Virus record (IMG/VR): IMGVR_UViG_3300005613_000095
Location: 1 to 49,963 of that record
Direction: 5' to 3' (one strand)
Length of the DNA: 49,963 nucleotides
From: a virus
Below the pieces are notes generated by a model. It was not told where the DNA came from. It made no database searches and saw only the letters and a list, made by a program, of their open reading frames with translations. Position numbers and translations under genes: made by a program. This document shows, in pieces, positions 1-6,863 of this stretch (position 1 is its first letter; each line of letters opens with the position of its first letter).

Positions 1-77
1 AAGGTCCACTAAACACAGACAAGGAAAAACAAAAAGGTCATCTAAACACAGACAAAAGGTCCACTAAACACAGACAA
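1..77. repeat. Three iteron-like direct repeats
   Basis: Three 22-bp copies of AAGGTCCACTAAACACAGAC plus AA start at 1, 34 and 56. The middle copy differs at two positions (CA to AT in the CCACT part). Starts are 33 and 22 bp apart, so the last two are head to tail. Such arrays usually bind an initiator or packaging protein. Together with the palindromes at 49657-49799 they make this region the best candidate for the replication origin or packaging start. This is inference. Confidence 0.6.
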
Positions 78-123
78 GAAAGAACTGTTTTTTACCTCTA
101 CACTCAGACGGGACAGCTTAAAA
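1..123. repeat. Terminal direct repeat, left copy
   Basis: Bases 1-123 are identical to 49841-49963. This is either assembly overlap of a circular or circularly permuted genome, or a genuine short terminal repeat. The sequence alone cannot separate these. The unique genome length is therefore about 49,840 bp. Confidence 0.95.
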
Positions 124-176
124 TACGTAAGCATAATTACGCTATAACACTACTATTTGCATTTGGGGAAGTGCCC

Positions 177-296
177 ATGCTTAAGAAATGTGCAGCGATT
201 ATACTTATTATATCAATATGTTATAAAGTGCGCTCTAGTATTTTCAATAGGTTATCCCTGATTAAATGTTGTGCAAATGTCAAAAATTTCCCTTGA
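177..296 (+). CDS. Possible 39-residue membrane peptide
   Basis: A short frame starts MLKKCAAIILIISIC, with a hydrophobic stretch that could be a membrane anchor. A GGGGA sequence lies 8 bases before the ATG. It ends inside the -35 box of the promoter at 293. No family recognised. The frame may be chance in an otherwise gene-free control region. Confidence 0.2.
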   Translation: MLKKCAAIILIISICYKVRSSIFNRLSLIKCCANVKNFP

Positions 297-321
297 CAAA
301 GTTTCGAAAATAGTGTACAAT
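293..321 (+). promoter_or_regulatory. sigma70-type promoter
   Basis: TTGACA at 293-298, a 17-bp spacer, and TACAAT at 316-321. Transcription would start near 328 and read a leader of about 215 bases before the first clear gene at 544. Confidence 0.75.
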
Positions 322-327
322 ACGAAG

Positions 328-540
328 TATTGTACGTATACAAAGGAAACCAAAATCCTTACGCGAGCATACGTGGCGATATGCGAGTGCAGTGAACGAA
401 GTGAACAGAGGAAGTAATAACTTGTTTATTACTTGTGAGTGAGAACGAGTGGATAAGGGTATGCTGGTTGACTGGAAATAACTGTGAGATAACAGTGTTA
501 ACGAACAGGCAAAGATATATATAAACGACTATGGAGGTTA
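328..540 (+). promoter_or_regulatory. Long structured leader RNA, no gene
   Basis: No convincing open frame lies here. A 9-bp hairpin pairs 412-420 with 426-434 (AAGTAATAA with TTATTACTT, 5-base loop). Two further pairings, CCTTA 357-361 with TAAGG 454-458 and AGCATAC 366-372 with GTATGCT 459-465, are ordered A-B-A'-B', so they form a pseudoknot or exclude each other. ACTGT 481-485 can pair with ACAGT 492-496. This may be a regulatory leader or a small RNA. No known RNA family recognised. Confidence 0.45.
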
Positions 541-543
541 TAT

Positions 544-777
544 ATGGAACAATTAATAGAAGTTAGTAAATACTTCGTATCTATGCTTATCGGCGGTTGC
601 CTGTGGTGCATAGTTAACACATGGTTAACTCAACACAGAGACACGGCGACATGGAAGGCTGATCTAGAGAAGTTAGCTAAAAAGTCAAAACAGAGGAGTT
701 CTGAAAAGGGCACAGGCATCGAGAATAGTCCTGTTATAAAACATTATAATGCTTGGAAAAATACTGCGCTTGACTAA
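544..777 (+). CDS. Small membrane-anchored protein
   Basis: 77 residues. Residues about 8-28 (KYFVSMLIGGCLWCIVNTWL) are hydrophobic enough for one membrane span. The rest is charged and lysine-rich. GGAGG lies 7 bases before the ATG. It is the first solid gene behind the promoter at 293 and is followed by another promoter at 805, so it may form a single-gene unit. No family recognised. Confidence 0.7.
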   Translation: MEQLIEVSKYFVSMLIGGCLWCIVNTWLTQHRDTATWKADLEKLAKKSKQRSSEKGTGIENSPVIKHYNAWKNTALD

Positions 778-804
778 CAAATAGACAAACACGTTATATT
801 TCCC

Positions 805-833
805 TTGACAAATCCATAATAAAATGCTAATAT
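805..833 (+). promoter_or_regulatory. sigma70-type promoter
   Basis: TTGACA at 805-810, 17-bp spacer, TAATAT at 828-833 with TGC just before it (extended -10). It has the same CCCTTGACAAA context as the promoter at 293. It should drive the gene at 868, starting near 840. Confidence 0.75.
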
Positions 834-867
834 ACATAAAGATGACAGATTACCAGGAGGATTAAGA

Positions 868-1176
868 ATGGCAAGAATTCAGAAAAAGGCAGTCCGGTGG
901 GATACGCCAACAGATCAGAGTGTGGTAAAACACAGATTGTACATTGTTCCGGAATCAGGTGACCTTGACTATAATAGTCCGCATGCTGACATAGATATGC
1001 CGGAAACAGAGTATGGCCTTCCAGGCGACTTCACGTTTGCTGATGAAGGCAACTATAGAATTGGGCTAACAGCGATGGACGATGCTGGCAATGAATCAGA
1101 TATGGTGGAAATAGTAAGTTTTTTCGACCTTGTTCCCCCTGTAGCTCCTGCCGGTTTATGTATCGTGGACATATAA
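868..1176 (+). CDS. Fibronectin type III/Ig-like small protein
   Basis: 102 residues after GGAGG (9 bases before ATG). The segment GDFTFADEGNYRIGLTAMD followed by DAGNESDMVEI has the strand pattern and D-x-GN-x-S turn of fibronectin III/Ig-like beta-sandwich domains. The end (FFDLVPPVAPAGL) looks like a start-of-next-domain linker. There is no signal peptide, and one domain fills the protein. Its target is unknown. A secreted lipoprotein on the other strand (44266-45054) carries related modules. Confidence 0.7.
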   Translation: MARIQKKAVRWDTPTDQSVVKHRLYIVPESGDLDYNSPHADIDMPETEYGLPGDFTFADEGNYRIGLTAMDDAGNESDMVEIVSFFDLVPPVAPAGLCIVDI

Positions 1177-1239
1177 AAAGTAGGATAGTTTGTTTGCTCG
1201 CAAGGTGGACTGGATATTGTAAAAAATATGGAGGAAAAT

Positions 1240-1488
1240 ATGTTTAGAAGGACAAAGCATTTCGTACACAGGCCAACTGGAATAGTTATGAAACTCAAAA
1301 AAGTTAATCCGAGAAGGTATGAAGGGTATATGTATTCGGATGACGTAGAGTTCGTGTTCGATAACCCGAGAGGTGTTGTAGCAAGTTGGCTTGATTATAA
1401 ATATGATGAAAAGTGTAAGATAATACTTAACTTGGATGAAAAGAGAGAGACTCTTAAGAGTTTTGGGATATATGATTTATGGTCATAA
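1240..1488 (+). CDS. Hypothetical protein, 82 aa
   Basis: The ATG at 1240 is chosen over one at 1228 because GGAGG (1230-1234) fits only the later start. Product MFRRTKHFVHRPTGIVM followed by a charged, beta-rich sequence without recognisable motif. It overlaps the next gene by 10 bases, suggesting coupled translation. Confidence 0.65.
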   Translation: MFRRTKHFVHRPTGIVMKLKKVNPRRYEGYMYSDDVEFVFDNPRGVVASWLDYKYDEKCKIILNLDEKRETLKSFGIYDLWS

Positions 1489-1703
1489 AAGAAGAAAAAA
1501 ACAATACAGTTAAACAGTTAACAGATAAAGATAGGGTAGAGAAGTTAATTAGTTCTGGATATCTAGCACTTCTCGCAAAGGCTTACGACAGATGTTATCA
1601 TCGTGGAGCTTTCGTAAAACACGTGCTTATAACAATGTGCAATTATAAAATAGTTGACGTGAGAGAGGGAGCAAGGAAGGCGATTGAGGTACTAGAGTTC
1701 TAG
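1479..1703 (+). CDS. Hypothetical protein, 74 aa
   Basis: Overlaps the preceding gene by 10 bases. The sequence is helical and charged (LTDKDRVEKLISSGYLALL). No motif recognised. It is followed by a strong terminator at 1741, so it is the last gene of the first small transcription unit. Confidence 0.55.
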   Translation: MVIKEEKNNTVKQLTDKDRVEKLISSGYLALLAKAYDRCYHRGAFVKHVLITMCNYKIVDVREGARKAIEVLEF

Positions 1704-1740
1704 TTGGGTGCTCTACACACAGGACACTCCTTATATGCTG

Positions 1741-1770
1741 AAATGGGCGGGATTTGACTCGCCCATTTTT
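1741..1770 (+). terminator. Rho-independent terminator
   Basis: AAATGGGCG 1741-1749 pairs perfectly with CGCCCATTT 1760-1768 (9 bp, 10-base loop), and the T run extends to 1770. It ends the unit 868-1703. Its loop contains the -35 box of the next promoter. Confidence 0.8.
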
Positions 1771-1782
1771 ATATGGTATAAT
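1754..1782 (+). promoter_or_regulatory. Consensus promoter nested in terminator
   Basis: TTGACT 1754-1759, exactly 17 bp, then TATAAT 1777-1782 with TGG before it (extended -10). The -35 box lies in the terminator loop, and the spacer is the terminator's 3' arm plus T run. Transcription would restart near 1789 and serve the genes from 1868 on. Confidence 0.8.
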
Positions 1783-1788
1783 AATAGT

Positions 1789-1908
1789 GTGATAGGGTGC
1801 ATCATACAGTTTTTTGTTCTGTTTTTATATATAGTTATGTTTATAATGGTAGGCGGTGGAGTAGTAAATGCTATCAAATTTTTTAAAAGATGGCTCTGTA
1901 GATGGTAG
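1789..1908 (+). CDS. Possible tiny membrane protein
   Basis: A 39-codon frame starting GTG at 1789 (in-frame ATGs at 1837 and 1846) encodes one long hydrophobic helix (IIQFFVLFLYIVMFIMVGGG) and a basic tail (KFFKRWLCRW). No ribosome site is seen for the GTG. If real, translation may be leaderless from the promoter at 1754. An upstream extension to 1708 would cross the terminator, so I do not accept it. Confidence 0.3.
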   Translation: MIGCIIQFFVLFLYIVMFIMVGGGVVNAIKFFKRWLCRW

Positions 1909-2137
1909 GGCAGCAGTAGTTAACTATGTTGGTCTATTAATGGAGGAGGACTACAAGGGTATGCTACGTCATTGTATTTACTCTATAATTAATGATATAG
2001 ACAGGATGGAAGAGTGGAATAAGGTTATTGACGGATTAACAGGAAAGGAGGTAGATGAATTACGCAAAAAGCTGATATTTAACTCATCCTATGTGCTTCA
2101 AGGCAAATCAGCTATTATATGTGACGTGGAGAATTAA
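1868..2137 (+). CDS. Hypothetical protein, 89 aa
   Basis: ATG 1868 follows GGTGGAG. A charged, helical, probably cytoplasmic protein (VNYVGLLMEEDYKGMLRH). No motif recognised. Twelve bases separate it from the phosphoesterase gene. Confidence 0.6.
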   Translation: MLSNFLKDGSVDGRAAVVNYVGLLMEEDYKGMLRHCIYSIINDIDRMEEWNKVIDGLTGKEVDELRKKLIFNSSYVLQGKSAIICDVEN

Positions 2138-2148
2138 CAGGAGTTAAT

Positions 2149-2895
2149 TTGAAGAAATCAGTTCTATTATTTGACCTACACTGTCCCTTTCAGGACAATG
2201 GACTGGTAGGTTCTATTCTTAAGTTCATTAAGGCATTAAAATTAAATAAGGGTGACGAGGTGATACTTGGTGGAGATTTTATCGATTTTTATTCGATTAG
2301 TAAATTTGATAAATCTAATAACCGTATTGTTGACGGTCTTCAGGACGAACGCAAGGTTGCTGTCGAAGTTCTTAAGAATATCAGGAAGGCTGCTGGAAAA
2401 GCACGGATTATATTCATTAAGGGGAATCATGAAGTACGTTTGGAAAAATATTTATCACGTGAGGCAAATGCTCTATCTGGACTACCTGAGCTACAGCTTG
2501 GTAATTTTCTATCATTTGATAAATATAATGTTGAGGTAAGAAATTATGTATACAATGTTAATAACAATTTTATTGTTAAGCATGGTACTGCATTTGGTAA
2601 GTACCCGTCAAGGTCGGAGCTAGATAAAGAGTTAATAAATGGTGCATCTGGACATGCTCATAGGACAGACATGTCTTACAAGAGGGGATATAACAAAAAC
2701 ATGCGATGGTATTCCTTTGGTCATCTTGCGGATAAAGCCGTTATAGATGAAGTTTGTAAATTTTCAGAAGCATTACGATGGTGCCAGAGCTTTGGGCTAT
2801 TGGTAGGAGATGACGACAGTTGGGACATCGAGGTTATGCATTGTGACAACAACAAATTCTATTCTAAATATCTTCGTAAATGGTTTGGAGGATAG
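2149..2895 (+). CDS. Calcineurin-like metallophosphoesterase
   Basis: 248 residues, TTG start after AGGAG. Metal-binding motifs appear in family order: D-x-H in FDLHCPF (residues 8-14), GGDFID (41-46), GNHE (91-94) and SGHAHR (about 167-172). Family members are two-metal hydrolases of phosphomono- or diesters (nucleotides, DNA ends, proteins). The substrate here cannot be read. Phage examples are often linked to DNA repair or nucleotide signalling. It sits directly before a putative protease and the terminase operon. Confidence 0.85.
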   Translation: MKKSVLLFDLHCPFQDNGLVGSILKFIKALKLNKGDEVILGGDFIDFYSISKFDKSNNRIVDGLQDERKVAVEVLKNIRKAAGKARIIFIKGNHEVRLEKYLSREANALSGLPELQLGNFLSFDKYNVEVRNYVYNVNNNFIVKHGTAFGKYPSRSELDKELINGASGHAHRTDMSYKRGYNKNMRWYSFGHLADKAVIDEVCKFSEALRWCQSFGLLVGDDDSWDIEVMHCDNNKFYSKYLRKWFGG

Positions 2896-2898
2896 TTG

Positions 2899-3261
2899 AT
2901 GATACCAAGAAGTATAAACATTTTTGGCGAGAAATATAAAGTTATTATGACTGACAATCCAACATATGATGGAGATGATTGCTATGGTGTGTTTCATGCA
3001 CTCGAAAAAACCATAGAGCTAAAAAAGGGTTTAGACTTTGAAAACCTTATATCTACATTTTTTCATGAATGTTTTCACGCAGTATCATATGAAACAGGCA
3101 TACAGAGAATAGTTGCAAATGAGGTAGACGAATTATATGCTGACAATTGTTCAAAGATGGTTGCCAAGTATTTGAAGAAGATATTTGAAGATAACCAGAA
3201 GAAGAAGGAAAAGAAGAAAAAAGTGAAAAAAAACAACAAGAAACTTGACAAAGCAGAATAA
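2899..3261 (+). CDS. HExxH zinc metallopeptidase-like protein
   Basis: 120 residues from ATG 2899. A TTG at 2896 is closer to GGAGG (2886-2890) and less likely. FFHECFHAVSYE (residues 54-65) is a classic HExxH zinc site, and the later acidic VDELYAD may supply the third ligand. The size and layout recall minimal SprT/ImmA-type peptidases. The C-terminus is a lysine-rich tail. It overlaps no neighbour but contains the -35 box of the terminase promoter at its end. The target protein is unknown. Confidence 0.75.
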   Translation: MIPRSINIFGEKYKVIMTDNPTYDGDDCYGVFHALEKTIELKKGLDFENLISTFFHECFHAVSYETGIQRIVANEVDELYADNCSKMVAKYLKKIFEDNQKKKEKKKKVKKNNKKLDKAE

Positions 3262-3273
3262 ATATGGTATATT
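3245..3273 (+). promoter_or_regulatory. sigma70-type promoter for packaging operon
   Basis: TTGACA 3245-3250, 17 bp, TATATT 3268-3273 preceded by TGG. It shares the ATATGGTAT block with the promoter at 1754. It should start RNA near 3280, giving a leader of about 65 bases before the small terminase gene. Confidence 0.8.
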
Positions 3274-3287
3274 ATCTATAGTCGGAC

Positions 3288-3328
3288 TCCAGGACCCGCC
3301 CTCTGGCCTGGATAAATAAACGGAGGGC
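3288..3328 (+). promoter_or_regulatory. H-type pseudoknot in terminase leader
   Basis: Stem 1 is TCCAGG 3288-3293 with CCTGGA 3307-3312. Its loop holds GCCCTC 3298-3303, which pairs with GAGGGC 3323-3328. Both stems are perfect 6-bp helices, and the nesting is that of an H-type pseudoknot. It lies 17 bases before the ATG at 3346 and just before the AGGA ribosome site, a place where protein or ligand binding could control translation. No riboswitch class recognised. Confidence 0.6.
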
Positions 3329-3345
3329 AAACCTTAGGATGCGAT

Positions 3346-4017
3346 ATGGAAATTAGCAAAAGCAAGAGTTTAATACAAGTAAAAGAAGAGGATTATAAGT
3401 TCTTATATAATCCATCTGACCCACTAGCCATAGTTAATATGGTCCCTCTTTCTTTATCTAATGCCATACGTGCGCTTCCAAGACAATTCTTGGAGATGTC
3501 CAAAGAAGAGCTTGAACAAGGATTAAGATTGTCAAAGACAGATAGGGCTTTTCGAAAATCATTTTGGAGAGAATACAACAGATCGGCAATGCTTGGCGAA
3601 ACAGTTAACCTGAGAGATACGTGTAGGGGCGTCTGTTGTTTTTCATATACGAAAGCGTTAAGAAATAATTCCAGAAAAGTAGCATGGCTAATAAAGAGAG
3701 ACATGGACGACGAGCTAATGATGAGCTTGCTATATGAAAGGAGCATGGAGCGACTTGATGAGATACTGGAATCTGATATAACAAAGGCTAATGGGACGCT
3801 AGATCCAAGCAAGGCGAATGTTGTATTGAAAGCTATACAGATGATTGAGAATAGGGTTAAGGGTATGGCTACACAGCGCACAGAGTCAAAGCATTTAAAG
3901 GTTAGTATAGAAGAGAGAGCAGATGGGTCAGAAACAAGAGAAGAAACTATCGAAAGAATCAGAGAAAAGCTCGGGAAGCTTGAGCAATCTCAGCAACGAA
4001 CAGTTGGTACAGCTTGA
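3346..4017 (+). CDS. Terminase small subunit (putative)
   Basis: 223 residues, directly upstream of and overlapping (95 bases) the large terminase, the usual place of TerS. The sequence is mostly helical with a long middle helical part (residues about 120-175) and a charged C-terminal coil (ETREETIERIREKLGKL). No helix-turn-helix is certain. The family is assigned by position and composition rather than a diagnostic motif. TerS would recognise the packaging site and hand DNA to TerL. Confidence 0.65.
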   Translation: MEISKSKSLIQVKEEDYKFLYNPSDPLAIVNMVPLSLSNAIRALPRQFLEMSKEELEQGLRLSKTDRAFRKSFWREYNRSAMLGETVNLRDTCRGVCCFSYTKALRNNSRKVAWLIKRDMDDELMMSLLYERSMERLDEILESDITKANGTLDPSKANVVLKAIQMIENRVKGMATQRTESKHLKVSIEERADGSETREETIERIREKLGKLEQSQQRTVGTA

Positions 4018-6580
4018 ACAAGAGATAGAGATTAGAGAGGGACTACCTCATCTGTTTGGATGGAAATGGTATCCCTGGCAAAAAGAGTTTTTTGAGTCAA
4101 CCAACAGAGATAATTTTGTATGTGCTGCTAACCAGATTGGTAAGCAGATCCGATTGTTTGCAGAGCTGCCTACCCCTACAGGATGGAAGAAGAATGGTGA
4201 TTTAGTTGTTGGGGATACTGTGTATGGTAGAAACGGAAAAGAAGCAACCGTTACAGCATTGTCAAAGATAGAAGATGTAGATGAGTATATAATAACATTT
4301 GATGATGGTAGTAGTGTTAGTGCATGTCTGGATCATCAATGGATATGCAAAACATCAAAAGAACGTTTCAGAAAAACATATACAAAAAATAGAGACAGGG
4401 ATAAACATAAAGGCGAGAAGTACCCTAATCCAACATATAATCAGTGGGTAGTTAGAACAACAAAAGAAATAATATCTGCTGGCCAATACAGTCCTTTACC
4501 AAAAAGCAATTATACCAAGTGTAGTATCCCTGTATGTGAGCCAGTAGAGTATCCGGTGAAACAGCTCGTCGTCGACCCATATTTACTAGGTTTATTAATC
4601 GGAGATGGAAGTATAACAAGCTCAGTAACATTTTGTACCGGAGATGAAGAGATACGAGACAGTATAGAGCAGTTTAGCTGGAGAAAGAAAGGTAATAAAT
4701 ACCTGGGTGGAGTTAAAGGTATAAGAAGCTCAATAAAAAGATTGGGTCTATTAGGGTCTAGGTCGGACACCAAGTTTATCCCAGATATTTATTTATTGGC
4801 GTCTAAAGAGCAGCGATTTGCTTTGCTGCGCGGGTTAATGGACACAGATGGATCTATCTATGGCAAAAACACATTAGAATACTGTACAGTGTCTGAAAAA
4901 CTAAAAGATAATTTTGTCGAGCTAATAAATTCGCTTGGTGGAATTGTAAACAGTGTAAGCGAAAAGAACCCTTTTTACTACAACAGTGATGGAAAAAAGA
5001 TATCTGGCAAAAAAGCATATAGTATACGGTTTAAGATGCAAGTAAATCCATTTAAACTAAAACGCAAGTCAGATAAATGGAGAAAAAACATAAGGTATAG
5101 GCACGAGAGAATCATAGAAAAGATTGAGAAAAGCAATGGTGGTAAGGTGCCAATGCGTTGCATTGCAGTAGACAACGAGGACCATTCATACTTGGTTGGT
5201 AAAGAGTATATAGTTACACATAATAGCACAATACAAATATGCAAGGCTATACATTGGGCTACAGAAACAAGCCTGTGGCCGAAGTTATGGCACAGCAAGC
5301 CTACGCAGTTTTGGTATTTCTACCCATCGTTAAAACTTGCGTCAAAGGAATACAAAGAGAAATGGGTAAAAGAAATACTCCCAAGAAACGGTTATGAGAA
5401 TGATGATAAGTATGGGTGGAAAGCAGACATACGCCAAAAAGATATATATGCTATAAATTTTAATTCTGGCGTAACCATATATTTTAATTCATATTCTCAG
5501 AACGAAGCGGACTTACAGGCGGGAACAGTTTATTCTATATTTTGCGATGAGGAGCTTCCAGAGAATTTATGGGGAGAATTACAGGCAAGGCTTCGATCAA
5601 CAAGGGGGTATTACCATCAAGTCTTTACTGCCACATTGGGACAGGAAATGTGGCGAAGAACTATTGAGGAGCGCGGTAAGCTTGAGTATTTCACTAGTGC
5701 ATTTAAAAAGCAAGTATCATTATTTGATTGCCAAAAGTATGATGATGAGTCGGATTCTCCATGGACAGATGAGAGGATAAAAGAGGAAATAGCCAGATGC
5801 GGTACGCAAAACGAGGTAGACCGCAGGATAATGGGAAAGTTTGTACTTGAGGGTGGTCTGATATACTCGGCATTTGATAGAAGCAAGAATGTAAAAGAGG
5901 ACCATAAGCTGCCGGGAAACTGGTTAATATACTCTGCCGTTGATATAGGGTCTGGTGGTAAGAATGGACATCCTGCGGCAATAGTTTTTGTTGCTGTATC
6001 TCCCGATTTTCAAAAAGGACGTATGTTCAAATGCTGGAGAGGTGACGCTATACAGACAACTGCTGCAGATATACTGTTAAAATATAGGGAAATGAGGGGC
6101 GATCTGGTTGTACATCAACAGATATACGACTTTGCCTCAAAAGATTTCGAAGTTATTTCTTCAAGGTTAGGCGAAACATTTTTACCTGCAGAGAAAAACC
6201 ACGAAATAGGCGAGCATATAGTTAATTCCCTGTTCCAAAACAACATGTTACACATATATGATAGTGACGAGGAGTCAAGGAAGTTAGTTGCTGAGCTTGT
6301 TGGGCTACGAAAAGAAACACCCAAAAAGGTTGCCCATGATGATCTATGCGATGCTTTAAGATATTGTGTGTGCGCTGTTCCATGGGATTTTAGTTGTGTT
6401 GACACTGGGAAGCTTGAGAAGCAGAAAGAGAATAAGCCAATACGTAATGAGAGAGAAGAATTTATCTTTAAACAGAAGTGTGGGCTTGGGCAGGAACCGC
6501 CTGAGGAGCTAAAAGAATTGTTAAGCCTATGGGCACCTGAGGCGTTTGAGTGGGAGGAATATCATAATGAGTACTACTAA
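3923..6580 (+). CDS. terL: Large terminase, interrupted by intein
   Basis: 885 codons. Residues 75-434 are an intein, leaving a normal 525-residue TerL after splicing. The packaging ATPase begins around WKWYPWQKEFF (48-57). Its Walker A motif NQIGK/ST is cut by the intein between K74 and S435. The Walker B-like segment is VYSIFCDEELP. The C-terminal RNase H-like nuclease shows VDIGSGG and HDDLCDALRY, holding its metal-binding aspartates. TerL cuts and pumps phage DNA into proheads. Until the intein is removed the ATP site is broken, so packaging depends on splicing. ATG 3923 follows a GAAGAGAGAG purine run; a TTG 19 codons later is an alternative. Confidence 0.95.
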   Translation: MGQKQEKKLSKESEKSSGSLSNLSNEQLVQLEQEIEIREGLPHLFGWKWYPWQKEFFESTNRDNFVCAANQIGKQIRLFAELPTPTGWKKNGDLVVGDTVYGRNGKEATVTALSKIEDVDEYIITFDDGSSVSACLDHQWICKTSKERFRKTYTKNRDRDKHKGEKYPNPTYNQWVVRTTKEIISAGQYSPLPKSNYTKCSIPVCEPVEYPVKQLVVDPYLLGLLIGDGSITSSVTFCTGDEEIRDSIEQFSWRKKGNKYLGGVKGIRSSIKRLGLLGSRSDTKFIPDIYLLASKEQRFALLRGLMDTDGSIYGKNTLEYCTVSEKLKDNFVELINSLGGIVNSVSEKNPFYYNSDGKKISGKKAYSIRFKMQVNPFKLKRKSDKWRKNIRYRHERIIEKIEKSNGGKVPMRCIAVDNEDHSYLVGKEYIVTHNSTIQICKAIHWATETSLWPKLWHSKPTQFWYFYPSLKLASKEYKEKWVKEILPRNGYENDDKYGWKADIRQKDIYAINFNSGVTIYFNSYSQNEADLQAGTVYSIFCDEELPENLWGELQARLRSTRGYYHQVFTATLGQEMWRRTIEERGKLEYFTSAFKKQVSLFDCQKYDDESDSPWTDERIKEEIARCGTQNEVDRRIMGKFVLEGGLIYSAFDRSKNVKEDHKLPGNWLIYSAVDIGSGGKNGHPAAIVFVAVSPDFQKGRMFKCWRGDAIQTTAADILLKYREMRGDLVVHQQIYDFASKDFEVISSRLGETFLPAEKNHEIGEHIVNSLFQNNMLHIYDSDEESRKLVAELVGLRKETPKKVAHDDLCDALRYCVCAVPWDFSCVDTGKLEKQKENKPIRNEREEFIFKQKCGLGQEPPEELKELLSLWAPEAFEWEEYHNEYY
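4145..5224 (+). mobile_element. LAGLIDADG intein, class 3-like
   Basis: 360 residues inserted in the TerL Walker A motif. The C-terminal junction is VTHN followed by Ser (+1 nucleophile). The first intein residue is Gln, not Cys or Ser. The W-C-T set that defines class 3 inteins is present: Trp140 in DHQWIC (block B), Cys413 in RCIAVD (block F) and Thr432 in VTHN (block G). In such inteins the block F Cys starts splicing. The centre carries a homing endonuclease with two LAGLIDADG motifs, YLLGLLIGDG (about 218-227) and LLRGLMDTDG (about 299-308), so the element should be mobile between intein-free terminases. Confidence 0.9.
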
Positions 6581-6863
6581 TTTGACATCAAAGGATATTT
6601 GTGCTATAATAGATGCATGTGGTAAATCTGGTGTTTTAGAGTTTAAATATGGCAGATTAAGCTTAAAATTCGCAGGATTTGTGCAGTATGAAGAGACGTT
6701 GCCAAATATATGTGCAACTGACATGGATGTGATAAATGATATTTCTGACAGAAAGGATGACATTAACGAGTCACAGGAAAATCTGGAGGAAATGTTGTTA
6801 ACGGACCCAGAGAAATATGAAGAGCTTGTGTCACGGGGAGAGCTAGAACATGCCGAATCTTAA
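6567..6863 (+). CDS. Hypothetical protein between TerL and portal
   Basis: 98 residues from ATG 6567, which has GGAGG 9 bases upstream. An in-frame TTG at 6546 lacks a site. It overlaps TerL by 14 bases and the portal gene by 14, so translation is probably coupled. The C-terminal third is acidic (DISDRKDDINESQENLEEML). No motif recognised. Position suggests a packaging or assembly accessory. Confidence 0.7.
   Translation: MSTTNLTSKDICAIIDACGKSGVLEFKYGRLSLKFAGFVQYEETLPNICATDMDVINDISDRKDDINESQENLEEMLLTDPEKYEELVSRGELEHAES

Noticed and set aside
1708-1788. N-terminal extension of the tiny membrane protein to ATG 1708
   Set aside because: It would be translated through a strong terminator and upstream of the promoter that serves it.
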